A stretch of DNA of 64,000 bases from positions 186,001 to 250,000 of the forward strand of contig NZ_FMCW01000005.1 of NCBI RefSeq assembly GCF_900091595.1, given 5' to 3'. The stretch comes from Micromonospora haikouensis (GTDB lineage Bacteria; Actinomycetota; Actinomycetes; Mycobacteriales; Micromonosporaceae). The stretch's first letter is position 1. The number at the start of each line of letters is the position of its first letter. The translations under genes and the position numbers were made by a program. Shown here in pieces: positions 34,574 through 41,845 of this stretch. The notes below the pieces were generated by a model that ran no database searches, was not told the DNA's origin, and saw only the letters and a program-made list of their open reading frames with translations.

Positions 34574-34859
34574 CCCGGGCGGATGATCCTCGCCGGTTCT
34601 GGCGGCGGCCGGGGAGTGAGGTTCTTAACATCCGACATCGATCGTGTTGCGGAGACTTTTCCGCAGGCCGGACACACGGGACACTCCCTTGCGCGGACGG
34701 CCCACGGAGATCGGCGTAACGTGTGTCAACTAGCTGCGCCGGTACGGCCGGTGTGGTCGTTGGTGTGCGCGGTGAGGTGGCAGCGGGTACGGGGTCGCCG
34801 GTCCGCGTGCCGACCGGAACAACTGCCGCCCGTGAGGGCCCCGTCAGGGAGACGACCGA
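34574..34859 (+). other. intergenic leader of the sdh operon
   Basis: 286 bp without a credible gene. The segment 34625-34735 is less GC-rich than the flanks and includes gcgtaacgtgtgtcaac, where TAACGT (34717-34722) could be a -10. Below it lies an untranslated leader of about 130 bases. AGGGAG sits 9 bases before the sdhC ATG. I see no terminator or named riboswitch. Confidence 0.35.
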
Positions 34860-35666
34860 ATGACTTCAACGGCAACGAGGCCGCGGGGAGCGCGAGCGCG
34901 CGCCGCCATAGCGGCGAAGACGTTGCGGACGGACCGGTGGTGGTTCGCTCCGCTGATCACCGTCATCGGGCTCAGCGCCTGGGTGGCGTACGCGACGGTC
35001 CGGGTCTTCATGCACGACTTCTACTGGGTCGACGAATACCACTACCTGACCCCGTTCTACTCCCCCTGCGTCACCGAGCGGTGCGTCGAGGGGGCCGCCC
35101 ACTTCGGCCGCTTCCTGCCCGGTTGGTGGATCATCCCGGACGCGGCGCTGACGCTGCCGTTCCTGCTGCTGTTCCGGCTCACCTGCTACTACTACCGCAA
35201 GGCGTACTACCGGTCGTTCTGGCTGTCGCCGCCGGCCTGCGCCGTGCCGGACAAGCACGACAGCTACTCGGGCGAGACCCGGTTCCCGCTGCTGGGCCAG
35301 AACCTGCACCGTTACTTCTTCTACGCCGCCGCGATCATCTCGCTGATCAACACCTGGGACGCGGTGCTGGCCTTCCACTCGCCGGAGGGCTTCGGCTTCG
35401 GGCTGGGCAACATCGTCCTGCTGGTCAACGTGGTCATGCTGTGGGCGTACACGATCTCCTGCCACTCCTGCCGGCACATCATCGGCGGGCGGCTCAAGCA
35501 CTTCTCCAAGCACCCGGTGCGATACAAGGCCTGGACCGGCGTGTCCTGGCTGAACGTCCGGCACATGCAGCTCGCCTGGATCACCCTCGGCACCCTGGCG
35601 CTGACCGACTTCTACGTCATGGCGGTCGCGGCCGGCTGGTTCAACGACCTGCGGTTCATCAACTAG
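34860..35666 (+). CDS. sdhC: succinate dehydrogenase membrane anchor, Sdh1 type
   Basis: A 268-residue membrane protein with five or six hydrophobic helices (near residues 28-48, 95-115, 150-170, 180-200, 235-258). It matches the long single anchor encoded before SdhA in actinobacterial Sdh1 operons. Conserved His residues occur in QNLHRYFFYAA, SCHSCRHIIGG and VRHMQLAW, candidates for haem or quinone ligation. The Cys pair in SPCVTERC could be external. It is eleven bases from sdhA and is the only anchor in the operon. Confidence 0.85.
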   Translation: MTSTATRPRGARARAAIAAKTLRTDRWWFAPLITVIGLSAWVAYATVRVFMHDFYWVDEYHYLTPFYSPCVTERCVEGAAHFGRFLPGWWIIPDAALTLPFLLLFRLTCYYYRKAYYRSFWLSPPACAVPDKHDSYSGETRFPLLGQNLHRYFFYAAAIISLINTWDAVLAFHSPEGFGFGLGNIVLLVNVVMLWAYTISCHSCRHIIGGRLKHFSKHPVRYKAWTGVSWLNVRHMQLAWITLGTLALTDFYVMAVAAGWFNDLRFIN

Positions 35667-35676
35667 AGGGCCTGAC

Positions 35677-37593
35677 ATGACGACCACGAATCGCATCGAA
35701 CGACACCACTACGACGTCGTCGTGATCGGGGCCGGCGGCGCCGGCCTGCGCGCGGCGATCGAGGCCCGGCTCGCGGGCAAGAAGACGGCGATCATCTCGA
35801 AGTCGCTGTTCGGCAAGGCGCACACCGTGATGGCCGAGGGCGGCGCGGCCGCCGCCATGGGCAACGTGAACAGCCGGGACAACTGGCAGGTGCACTTCCG
35901 CGACACCATGCGCGGCGGCAAGTTCCTCAACAACTTCCGGATGGCCGAGCTGCACGCGAAGGAGTCGCCGCAGCGCATCTGGGAGCTGGAGACGTACGGT
36001 GCGCTGTTCGACCGCACCAAGGACGGGAAGATCTCGCAGCGCAACTTCGGTGGCCACGAGTACCCCCGGCTGGCGCACGTCGGCGACCGGACGGGCCTGG
36101 AGCTGATCCGCACCCTCCAGCAGAAGATCGTCTCCCTCCAGCAGGAGGACAAGGCCGAGTTCGGCTCGTACGACGCCCGGATCAAGGTGTTCGCCGAGAC
36201 GACGATCACCGAGCTGCTGCTCGACGGCGAGAAGGTCGCCGGGGCGTTCGGCTACTACCGGGAGTCCGGCGAGTTCATCCTGTTCGAGGCCCCGGCCGTG
36301 GTGCTGGCCACCGGTGGCGTCGGCCGGTCGTACAAGGTCACGTCGAACTCCTGGGAGTACACGGGCGACGGGCACGCGCTGGCCCTGCGCGCCGGGGCGA
36401 CGCTGATCAACATGGAGTTCCTCCAGTTCCACCCGACCGGCATGGTGTGGCCGCCCTCGGTGAAGGGCATCCTGGTCACCGAGTCGGTGCGCGGCGACGG
36501 CGGCATCCTGAAGAACTCCGACGGCAAGCGGTTCATGTTCGACTACGTCCCGGACGTGTTCCGCAAGCAGTACGCGGACAACGAGGCCGAGGCGGACCGC
36601 TGGTACAAGGACCCGGACAACAACCGGCGTCCGCCGGAGCTGCTGCCCCGCGACGAGGTGGCCCGCGCGATCAACAGCGAGGTCAAGGCCGGTCGGGGCA
36701 CGCCGGCCGGCGGCGTCTACCTCGACATCGCGTCCCGGCTGCCGGCCGAGGAGATCCGCCGTCGCCTGCCGTCGATGTACCACCAGTTCAAGGAACTGGC
36801 CGACGTCGACATCACCAAGGAGCCGATGGAGGTCGGGCCGACCTGTCACTACGTGATGGGCGGCGTCGAGGTGGACCCGGACTCGGGCGCGGCGTATGGC
36901 ACGGTGCGCGGTCTGTTCGCCGCCGGTGAGGTGTCGGGCGGCATGCACGGCTCCAACCGGCTCGGCGGCAACTCGCTGTCGGACCTGCTGGTCTTCGGCA
37001 AGCGGGCGGGCGGCCACGCGGCGTCGTACGCCGATCAGTTGACCTCGCGCCCGAAGGTGTCGATCGGCGCGGTCGAGGCCGCCGTGGAGACGGCGCTCGC
37101 GCCGTTGCAGCGCGACACCGGGGAGAACCCGTACCACCTCCAGCAGGACCTGCAAGCGGTCATGGGAGATTTAGTAGGAATCATCCGCCGTCACGGCGAG
37201 CTTGAGGACGCGCTCAGCAGGCTGGCCGAGCTGCGCGAGCGGGTGGCGAAGGTCAGCGCGGCCGGTGGGCGGCGCTACAACCCGGGCTGGCACCTCGCGC
37301 TGGACCTGCGCAACATGCTGGTGGTGTCGGAGTGCACCGCGAAGGCGGCGCTGGAGCGGCAGGAGTCGCGCGGCGGCCACACCCGGGAGGACTTCCCGGC
37401 GATGGACCCGAAGTGGCGCCGGGTCAACCTGGTCTGCGCCCTAGACGGCGACACGGTGCGGCTGACCCACAAGCCGCTGCCGAAGATGCGCGCCGAGCTG
37501 GTCGGCCTGTTCGACCGGGCCGAACTGGCCAAGTACCTGACCGACGAGGAGCTCGCGGACTTCGACGCCCTCGCTGAGGAGGCGGGCAAGTAA
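35677..37593 (+). CDS. sdhA: succinate dehydrogenase flavoprotein subunit
   Basis: A 638-residue FAD subunit oxidising succinate to fumarate. FAD-binding VVVIGAGGAGLRAAIEARL at the N-terminus, histidyl-FAD region GKAHTVMAEGGAAAAMG, substrate site HPTGM...ILVTESVRGDGGIL, catalytic Arg region near GPTCHYVMGGVEVD, and GSNRLGGNSLSDLLVFGKRAG. Length fits the Sdh1 class (about 640). Its TAA overlaps the sdhB ATG (TAATG). It belongs to the membrane-bound complex linking the TCA cycle to menaquinone. Confidence 0.96.
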   Translation: MTTTNRIERHHYDVVVIGAGGAGLRAAIEARLAGKKTAIISKSLFGKAHTVMAEGGAAAAMGNVNSRDNWQVHFRDTMRGGKFLNNFRMAELHAKESPQRIWELETYGALFDRTKDGKISQRNFGGHEYPRLAHVGDRTGLELIRTLQQKIVSLQQEDKAEFGSYDARIKVFAETTITELLLDGEKVAGAFGYYRESGEFILFEAPAVVLATGGVGRSYKVTSNSWEYTGDGHALALRAGATLINMEFLQFHPTGMVWPPSVKGILVTESVRGDGGILKNSDGKRFMFDYVPDVFRKQYADNEAEADRWYKDPDNNRRPPELLPRDEVARAINSEVKAGRGTPAGGVYLDIASRLPAEEIRRRLPSMYHQFKELADVDITKEPMEVGPTCHYVMGGVEVDPDSGAAYGTVRGLFAAGEVSGGMHGSNRLGGNSLSDLLVFGKRAGGHAASYADQLTSRPKVSIGAVEAAVETALAPLQRDTGENPYHLQQDLQAVMGDLVGIIRRHGELEDALSRLAELRERVAKVSAAGGRRYNPGWHLALDLRNMLVVSECTAKAALERQESRGGHTREDFPAMDPKWRRVNLVCALDGDTVRLTHKPLPKMRAELVGLFDRAELAKYLTDEELADFDALAEEAGK

Positions 37594-38657
37594 TGGGAAC
37601 CAAGCGTCACTTCAGGATCTGGCGGGGCGACGAGAGCGGCGGCGACCTGCAGGACTACCAGGTCGAGGTCAACGAGGGCGAGGTGGTCCTCGACGTCATC
37701 CACCGGCTCCAGGCCACCGACGCGCCGGACCTGGCCTGCCGGTGGAACTGCAAGGCCGGCAAGTGCGGCTCCTGCTCGATGGAGATCAACGGGATGCCCA
37801 AGCTGGGCTGCATGACCCGGATGTCGACGTTCGAGGAGGCCGAGACCGTCACGGTCACGCCGCTGCGCACGTTCCCGATCATCCGGGACCTGGTCACCGA
37901 CGTCTCGTTCAACTACGAGAAGGCGCGGGAGACCCCGGCGTTCGCGCCGCCGGCCGGGGTGGCCCCGGGCGAGTACCGGATGCAGCAGGTCGACGTCGAG
38001 CGCTCGCAGGAGTTCCGCAAGTGCATCGAGTGCTTCCTGTGCCAGAACGTCTGCCACGTGGTCCGCGACCACGAGGAGAACAAGCAGGCGTTCTCGGGTC
38101 CCCGGTTCTTCATCCGGGCCGCCGAGCTGGACATGCACCCGCTCGACGCGAAGACCGACCGCAAGGAGTACGCGCAGGCGGAGCAGGGCCTCGGCTTCTG
38201 CAACATCACCAAGTGCTGCACCGAGGTCTGCCCCGAGCACATCAAGATCACTGACAACGCGATCATCCCCATGAAGGAACGCGTGGTCGACCGCAGGTAC
38301 GATCCCCTGGTATGGCTCGGTAGCAAGATCTTCCGGAGGGGTCAGGTGCCTCAGACCAGCGTGACCAGCGGCTCGCACAGCGGCGCCGTGCACTCCCACG
38401 CCGCCGCCGGCGGGGTCCACTCGCACGCGGGTGGCTCCCACGACCCGGCCGCCGAGGCGCAGGCCCAGGCCGGCGTCAACTGGCACCGCGAGGTGCCGAA
38501 GCCGACGGCCCCGGCCGTGGACGACAACGGCAAGCTGCCGCTGACGGAGCTCACCTTCGACCGGGCCGCCGCGCCGTCGCCGTTCGGCGACGACGTGCAG
38601 TTCCCGCTGCCCCCGGAGCACCTCAACTTCGCCCACCCGGAGCAGGACAAGCACTGA
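37593..38657 (+). CDS. sdhB: succinate dehydrogenase iron-sulfur subunit with long His-rich tail
   Basis: A 354-residue subunit. The 2Fe-2S ligands are in CRWNCKAGKCGSCSMEI and LGCMTRM. The 4Fe-4S and 3Fe-4S ligands are in CIECFLCQNVCHVV and CNITKCCTEVCPEHIK. Relatives of the Sdh1 class end near residue 245; this protein continues about 105 residues with SGSHSGAVHSHAAAGGVHSHAGGSHDP and a proline-rich end closing FPLPPEHLNFAHPEQDKH. The tail is in frame with no break and could bind metal or tether partners; that is inference. Confidence 0.94.
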   Translation: MGTKRHFRIWRGDESGGDLQDYQVEVNEGEVVLDVIHRLQATDAPDLACRWNCKAGKCGSCSMEINGMPKLGCMTRMSTFEEAETVTVTPLRTFPIIRDLVTDVSFNYEKARETPAFAPPAGVAPGEYRMQQVDVERSQEFRKCIECFLCQNVCHVVRDHEENKQAFSGPRFFIRAAELDMHPLDAKTDRKEYAQAEQGLGFCNITKCCTEVCPEHIKITDNAIIPMKERVVDRRYDPLVWLGSKIFRRGQVPQTSVTSGSHSGAVHSHAAAGGVHSHAGGSHDPAAEAQAQAGVNWHREVPKPTAPAVDDNGKLPLTELTFDRAAAPSPFGDDVQFPLPPEHLNFAHPEQDKH

Positions 38658-38666
38658 CGACGACAG

Positions 38667-38707
38667 CGACGGCGGGGGTTGGCGGCACAGGCCGCCGGCC
38701 CCCGTCG
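38667..38707 (+). terminator. hairpin after sdhB
   Basis: cgac-ggcggggg...ggcggc-acag-gccgcc...ccccc-gtcg forms a near-continuous stem directly after the sdhB stop and before the convergent NUDIX gene. Beyond it, 38738-38785 holds two 24-bp direct repeats around gtcggcggctcgggcggcgg. Confidence 0.7.
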
Positions 38708-38760
38708 GCGTTTCCGCGGGCTGCTGCGCCTGCGGTCCAGTCGGCGGCTCGGGCGGCGGC

Positions 38761-39213
38761 TCAGTCGGCGGCTCGGGCGGCGGCGAGCAGGGGGCGCAGG
38801 GCGGCGACGATGGGGGCGTCGGCGGGCAGCCAGGTCACGGTGTCCAGCTCGGCCGCGGAGAGCCAGCGCAGCGCCGAGTGCTCCAGGGCCTTCGGCCGGT
38901 CGCCGTGCAGCAGGCGGGCCGCGTACACCTTCAGCACCGAACGGCCGTGGGCCATCCGCACGTTGCGGCCGACCCGGTCGCCGACCTCCACGCGTACGGC
39001 CAGTTCCTCGGCGCACTCGCGGACCAGCGCGGCGGTCTCGCTCTCGCCCGGCTCGACCTTGCCGCCGGGGAACTCCCACATGCCGGCCACCTCGGGCGGG
39101 GCCGACCGGGCGCAGGCGAGCACCCGCCCGTCCGCGATGATCGCCGCGCCGACGACCACCTTCGGATCCCGTCGCTCGGTCTGTCCGCTTTCGTTAGCCC
39201 GTTCGGTCCGCAC
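38761..39213 (-). CDS. NUDIX hydrolase, MutT-like
   Basis: A 150-residue NUDIX hydrolase. The box GGKVEPGESETAALVRECAEELAV fits GX5EX7REUXEEXGU except for the final Gly. The N-terminal KVVVGAAIIADGRVLACARSAPPEVAGMWEFPGG is the MutT-type opening, so it probably sanitises oxidised or unusual nucleoside triphosphates. The start at GTG 39211-39213 is tentative, with a poor ribosome site; VVVGAAII is the real core start. Its stop lies at the edge of the 24-bp repeats. Confidence 0.88.
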   Translation of the reverse strand: MRTERANESGQTERRDPKVVVGAAIIADGRVLACARSAPPEVAGMWEFPGGKVEPGESETAALVRECAEELAVRVEVGDRVGRNVRMAHGRSVLKVYAARLLHGDRPKALEHSALRWLSAAELDTVTWLPADAPIVAALRPLLAAARAAD

Positions 39214-39396
39214 GGGCTCCCAGCGTGCCAGATCAATCGGCGGTTTGGGTACCGTGGCCGTCCGCTAGGCCAGTAGAAGTGGGAAGTGTGGGCGTGGACA
39301 CACCCTCGGTCGGACGACAGACTGGGGTTACCGACTTAGACACGGGACGGCGACGATTTGGCCACAAGCCGGCAACGACGCCTGGGAGGTGCGGTG

Positions 39397-39705
39397 ATGC
39401 GGGTGCTGTTCAGGAGCCGGGCGAAGCACGACTACCTGAGCGACGCACTCACCCTGCTGACCGGGTGGACCCGCGAGGGCGAGCAGATCCGGCGCACGCT
39501 GGTGATCGACGACACCCAGCACGCCGCGCTGACCGAACGGGTCAAGGTGGTCGCCGACGCCCTGCACCTGCGCCCCGAGATCAGCCGCCGCGACGACCGG
39601 ACGCAGATCCGGGTCGGGCACGGCGACGGCGCGCCGCTGAGCGAGGGCGAGGTCCTGCTGGCCGCCCGCATCGAGGACGCGTACCGCACCGTCACCGGCT
39701 CCTGA
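39397..39705 (+). CDS. pterin-4a-carbinolamine dehydratase-like protein
   Basis: A 102-residue protein with the general plan of the PCD/DCoH fold: LLTGWTREGEQIRRTLVIDDTQHAALTERVKVVADALHLRPEI, then VGHGDGAPLSEGEVLLAARIEDAY. The canonical HHP and His-x-Asp active-site residues are replaced by HLRPEISRR and VGHGD, so dehydratase activity is doubtful and it may be a fold relative. GGAGG lies 7 bases before the ATG. The 39214-39396 spacer upstream shows no gene; it contains several taccg-type motifs. Confidence 0.65.
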   Translation: MRVLFRSRAKHDYLSDALTLLTGWTREGEQIRRTLVIDDTQHAALTERVKVVADALHLRPEISRRDDRTQIRVGHGDGAPLSEGEVLLAARIEDAYRTVTGS

Positions 39706-39731
39706 GCGGTCGCCTTTTTGGCGGGCCCACC

Positions 39732-39737
39732 TACCGT
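39732..39737 (+). promoter_or_regulatory. -10 element TACCGT for the PH-domain gene
   Basis: TACCGT ends 6 bases before the ATG at 39744; no ribosome site is present. Confidence 0.6.
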
Positions 39738-39743
39738 GGGGTC

Positions 39744-40106
39744 ATGGCGAATGCGACATACGACCGCAAGGAGCAGTTCCAGCAGATCCAGAGCGGCCTG
39801 CTCACGGGTGAGCAGATCATCGCCGTCTACGACGCCGTCGGCACCGGCACCGGGTTCATCGGCCTCACCGACCGGCGGGTGATCATCCAGGACCGCTCCT
39901 TCGTCGGCAAGCGGTACGCGATCACCAGCATCCCCTACTCGAAGATCACCAGCGTGAGCGTGGTGAGCAACAAGTCCTGGGGCGGGGAGTTCTTCTCCAC
40001 CGGCTCGATCGCCATCCACGTCGGCACGCACACGTACGAGGTCGAGTTCCGGGGCGCGCAGAAGAGCCACCACGTGCACAACGTGATCCTGCACTACATC
40101 TCCTGA
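39744..40106 (+). CDS. bacterial PH-domain protein
   Basis: A 120-residue single-domain protein of the bacterial PH class: LLTGEQIIAVYDAVGTGTGFIGLTDRRVIIQDRSFVGKRYAITSIPYSKITSVSVVS, with later strands IAIHVGTHTYEVEFRGAQKS and a C-terminal helix. Such domains form rings and have no established ligand. It has no membrane segment. Transcription appears leaderless from TACCGT. Confidence 0.85.
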   Translation: MANATYDRKEQFQQIQSGLLTGEQIIAVYDAVGTGTGFIGLTDRRVIIQDRSFVGKRYAITSIPYSKITSVSVVSNKSWGGEFFSTGSIAIHVGTHTYEVEFRGAQKSHHVHNVILHYIS

Positions 40107-40136
40107 CCGGGCCCGAGGCGCGGAGCGGGGCGCGGC

Positions 40137-40183
40137 GATCTTGGTACGAAACGGCCCCCGAGGGGCCGGAACTCACCAGGATC
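40137..40183. repeat. GATC-bounded hairpin repeat, copy 1
   Basis: GATCTTGGTACGAAACGG-CCCC at the left and GGGGCCGGAACTCACCAGGATC at the right make an imperfect palindrome about GGCCCCCGAGGGGCC. It matches the copy at 40520 in length, motif order and about 80% of its bases. It may end the PH gene transcript. Confidence 0.75.
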
Positions 40184-40218
40184 TGCCCGACCCCTGCCCC
40201 GGGCTCGACCCGGTGGCC

Positions 40219-40224
40219 TACCGT
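40219..40224 (+). promoter_or_regulatory. -10 element TACCGT for the 70-aa gene
   Basis: TACCGT ends 6 bases before the ATG at 40231, the same arrangement as at the PH gene. Confidence 0.55.
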
Positions 40225-40230
40225 GAGGAC

Positions 40231-40443
40231 ATGACGACGCTGGTGATTGTCCTCGGGTCGACCCTGGCGCTGATCGTGGGCGCGTTCCTGGTGGTCGCCT
40301 GGCGCGACCGGCGGCGGCAGTCGTCGCCGGAGGACTCGGCGGCGGCCCGCGAGGCGGCCGGCACCCAGCAGCGCTACGCCGCCGAGCGGCACGGCCGCCA
40401 GGGCGACGTGTGGCGCAACGGCCAGTCGCAGGGCTCCCCCTGA
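40231..40443 (+). CDS. small single-helix membrane protein, 70 aa
   Basis: MTTLVIVLGSTLALIVGAFLVVAWRDRRRQ gives one membrane helix with a basic cytoplasmic flank, then a polar tail rich in Gln, Arg and Ala. The family is not known to me. Support comes from the TACCGT/ATG spacing and a tidy position between two copies of the same hairpin repeat (40137 and 40520), which make it a self-contained unit. Confidence 0.6.
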   Translation: MTTLVIVLGSTLALIVGAFLVVAWRDRRRQSSPEDSAAAREAAGTQQRYAAERHGRQGDVWRNGQSQGSP

Positions 40444-40519
40444 CCCCCGCACCCCGCCTGCCCCTCCGCCCCCGCACCGTCCCCCGCCCGCCTCCGGCGC
40501 CCGCGGGCCGCCAGGCGCG

Positions 40520-40567
40520 GATCTTGGAAGGAAAGGGCCCCTGGAGGGGCCGAAATCTTCCATGATC
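40520..40567. repeat. GATC-bounded hairpin repeat, copy 2
   Basis: GATCTTGGAAG-GAAAG-GGCCCCT-gg-AGGGGCC-GAAAT-CTTCCATGATC: three paired blocks separated by symmetrical bulges. It lies between the convergent 70-aa gene and the 85-aa gene and is a plausible two-way terminator. Confidence 0.8.
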
Positions 40568-40583
40568 TGCGGGGGTGGCGACA

Positions 40584-40841
40584 TCAGCGGGTGGGGCGGC
40601 GGGCGCAGGGGCCGTCGTGGTCGGCGCGGAGCAGGCAGCGCCGGCCGCCGGGCAGCCGCAGGTCGCAGAAGACCCGATGCCGTACGCCCTGCTCGTCCTC
40701 CGCCGACACCGTGGTCTCCCCCGGGTCGGCGCAGGAAAGCACGCCCGCCCAGCGGGCCACCACCCGGGCGAGACGCACCGCTCCGGCCAGGTCGACGGCG
40801 AGCACAGGCAGGTGGATCACGTACCGCCCCCGGGCCGCCAT
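40584..40841 (-). CDS. small unknown protein co-translated with the DivIVA-like gene
   Basis: An 85-residue protein: MAARGRYVIHLPVLAVDLAG followed by ARVVARWAGVLSCADPGETTVSAEDEQGVRHRVFCDLRLPGGRRCLL. Three cysteines and a closing Arg-rich segment (RRCLLRADHDGPCARRPTR) are notable; CRVHC-like spacing could bind zinc, but that is speculation. Its ATG overlaps the stop of the upstream gene (TGATG). Not recognised. Confidence 0.65.
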   Translation of the reverse strand: MAARGRYVIHLPVLAVDLAGAVRLARVVARWAGVLSCADPGETTVSAEDEQGVRHRVFCDLRLPGGRRCLLRADHDGPCARRPTR

Positions 40842-41161
40842 CAGCGTCGGCCCGCGTTGGGTCGGCGGGCGCGCTCGGCCCGCAGGCGGCGCACCTCGCC
40901 GCCGAGCCGCGCCGCCTCCAGCCGGGCCGCCCGCAGCGCCTCGTGCTGGGCGGTCAGCTCGGTGGCCAGCCGGTCCAGGAAGGCCCGCACCTCCCCCGGG
41001 TCCAGGCCGCGTCGCCCGAACCGGGCCGCCCGGAACCGCTGCGTGCGCACCGGCCAGGGCTGCATCGACACGTACGCCGAGAGGCGCGGGCCGGGCGCGG
41101 CCCCGAACCTCCGCGACGCCCACCCGGCACCACCGCCCCACCTGAAGAACCCACCCACCAT
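40841..41161 (-). CDS. DivIVA-domain-like small protein
   Basis: A 106-residue protein. RTQRFRAARFGRRGLDPGEVRAFLDRLATELTAQHEALRAARLEAARLGGEVRRLRAE follows the DivIVA pattern (F..a.fGrrGYdp.eVdaFL) and then a coiled coil. The N-terminal 45 residues are Gly/Arg/Pro-rich. Start ATG 41159-41161 has AAGGAG 7 bases upstream. It is divergent from a GntR regulator and co-translated with the 85-residue gene, an arrangement that suggests a small regulated cassette. Confidence 0.75.
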   Translation of the reverse strand: MVGGFFRWGGGAGWASRRFGAAPGPRLSAYVSMQPWPVRTQRFRAARFGRRGLDPGEVRAFLDRLATELTAQHEALRAARLEAARLGGEVRRLRAERARRPNAGRR

Positions 41162-41225
41162 CGCCCCACTCCTTCGCCTGACCACTCCGGGGTTTCCGTC
41201 CCAACTGGGAGAGCAACTGAAACCA

Positions 41226-41272
41226 TAGCCATGCGGCCTTATGGCCACAAGGGCTTGTTGGCATATAGCCAA
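41226..41272. promoter_or_regulatory. candidate GntR operators
   Basis: Two symmetric sites sit in the divergent spacer: TTGGC-ATATA-GCCAA (41258-41272, perfect arms) and tagccat...atggcca (41226-41247, imperfect). Both share GGC/GCC half-sites and lie between the GntR gene and the DivIVA-like operon. Confidence 0.55.
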
Positions 41273-41308
41273 GAGGAGTCCCGCCCACGAGGCCACCACG
41301 CTGATGAC

Positions 41309-41722
41309 ATGACCATCGATCCGCGCTCCCACACGCCCGTCTACGTGCAGCTCGCCGACCTGCTGCGCGAGCGGATCGAGGCTGGCGATCTCCCAGCGGG
41401 CGCAGCCGTCGGCAGCGAGACGCAGCTGATGCAGGAGCACGGCATCGGGCGGGACGCCGTCCGGATGGCGATCTCGATCCTGCGCTCGGAGGGGTTGGTC
41501 ACCACCAACCGCGGCCGGGGCACCATCGTTAGGGAGCCTCTGCAGAAGCGGGTGGTGGAGTTGCCGGAGGGCACCACCATCCGGGCGCGCATGCCGACCG
41601 CGAACGAGCGCCGGGCCATGCATCTCGACGAGGGTGTGCCGGTCTTCGAGCTGCACGGCCTTGAGGGCGGCGTACAGGTCCTGCCCAGCGACGAAGTGGA
41701 GCTGTTCTACCCGCCGGCCTGA
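41309..41722 (+). CDS. GntR family transcriptional regulator
   Basis: A 137-residue regulator with the GntR winged helix: TPVYVQLADLLRERIEAGDLPAGAAVGSETQLMQEHGIGRDAVRMAISILRSEGLVTTNRGRGTIVRE. The effector domain is only about 60 residues (ARMPTANERRAMHLDEGVPVFELHG), a stub of a UTRA-like domain, so it may bind no classical ligand. It resembles small GntR repressors of actinobacterial integrative elements in size, but no integrase is nearby. The ATG at 41309 starts the conserved MTIDPRSHTPVY. Confidence 0.88.
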   Translation: MTIDPRSHTPVYVQLADLLRERIEAGDLPAGAAVGSETQLMQEHGIGRDAVRMAISILRSEGLVTTNRGRGTIVREPLQKRVVELPEGTTIRARMPTANERRAMHLDEGVPVFELHGLEGGVQVLPSDEVELFYPPA

Positions 41723-41737
41723 GGGTCCCGAAGGCGC

Positions 41738-41816
41738 TTGATCCACACCATGTCGGGGACATGGTCCGGTCGGGGGCCGGTTGATACCGCCATGTCGGCG
41801 ACATGGAGTCGATCAA
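41738..41816. repeat. 79-bp imperfect palindrome with two CCATGTC/GACATGG hairpins
   Basis: The outer arms TTGATCcacaCCATGTC and GACATGGagtcGATCAA are inverted. Each end also forms its own small hairpin: accatgtc-ggg-gacatggt (41747-41765) and ccatgtc-ggc-gacatgg (41790-41806). It sits between the GntR and YdcF genes. It looks like a small interspersed palindromic element or a paired operator. Confidence 0.7.
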
Positions 41817-41845
41817 AGCTGAGTTGATCAGGAATACTCGGCGGT

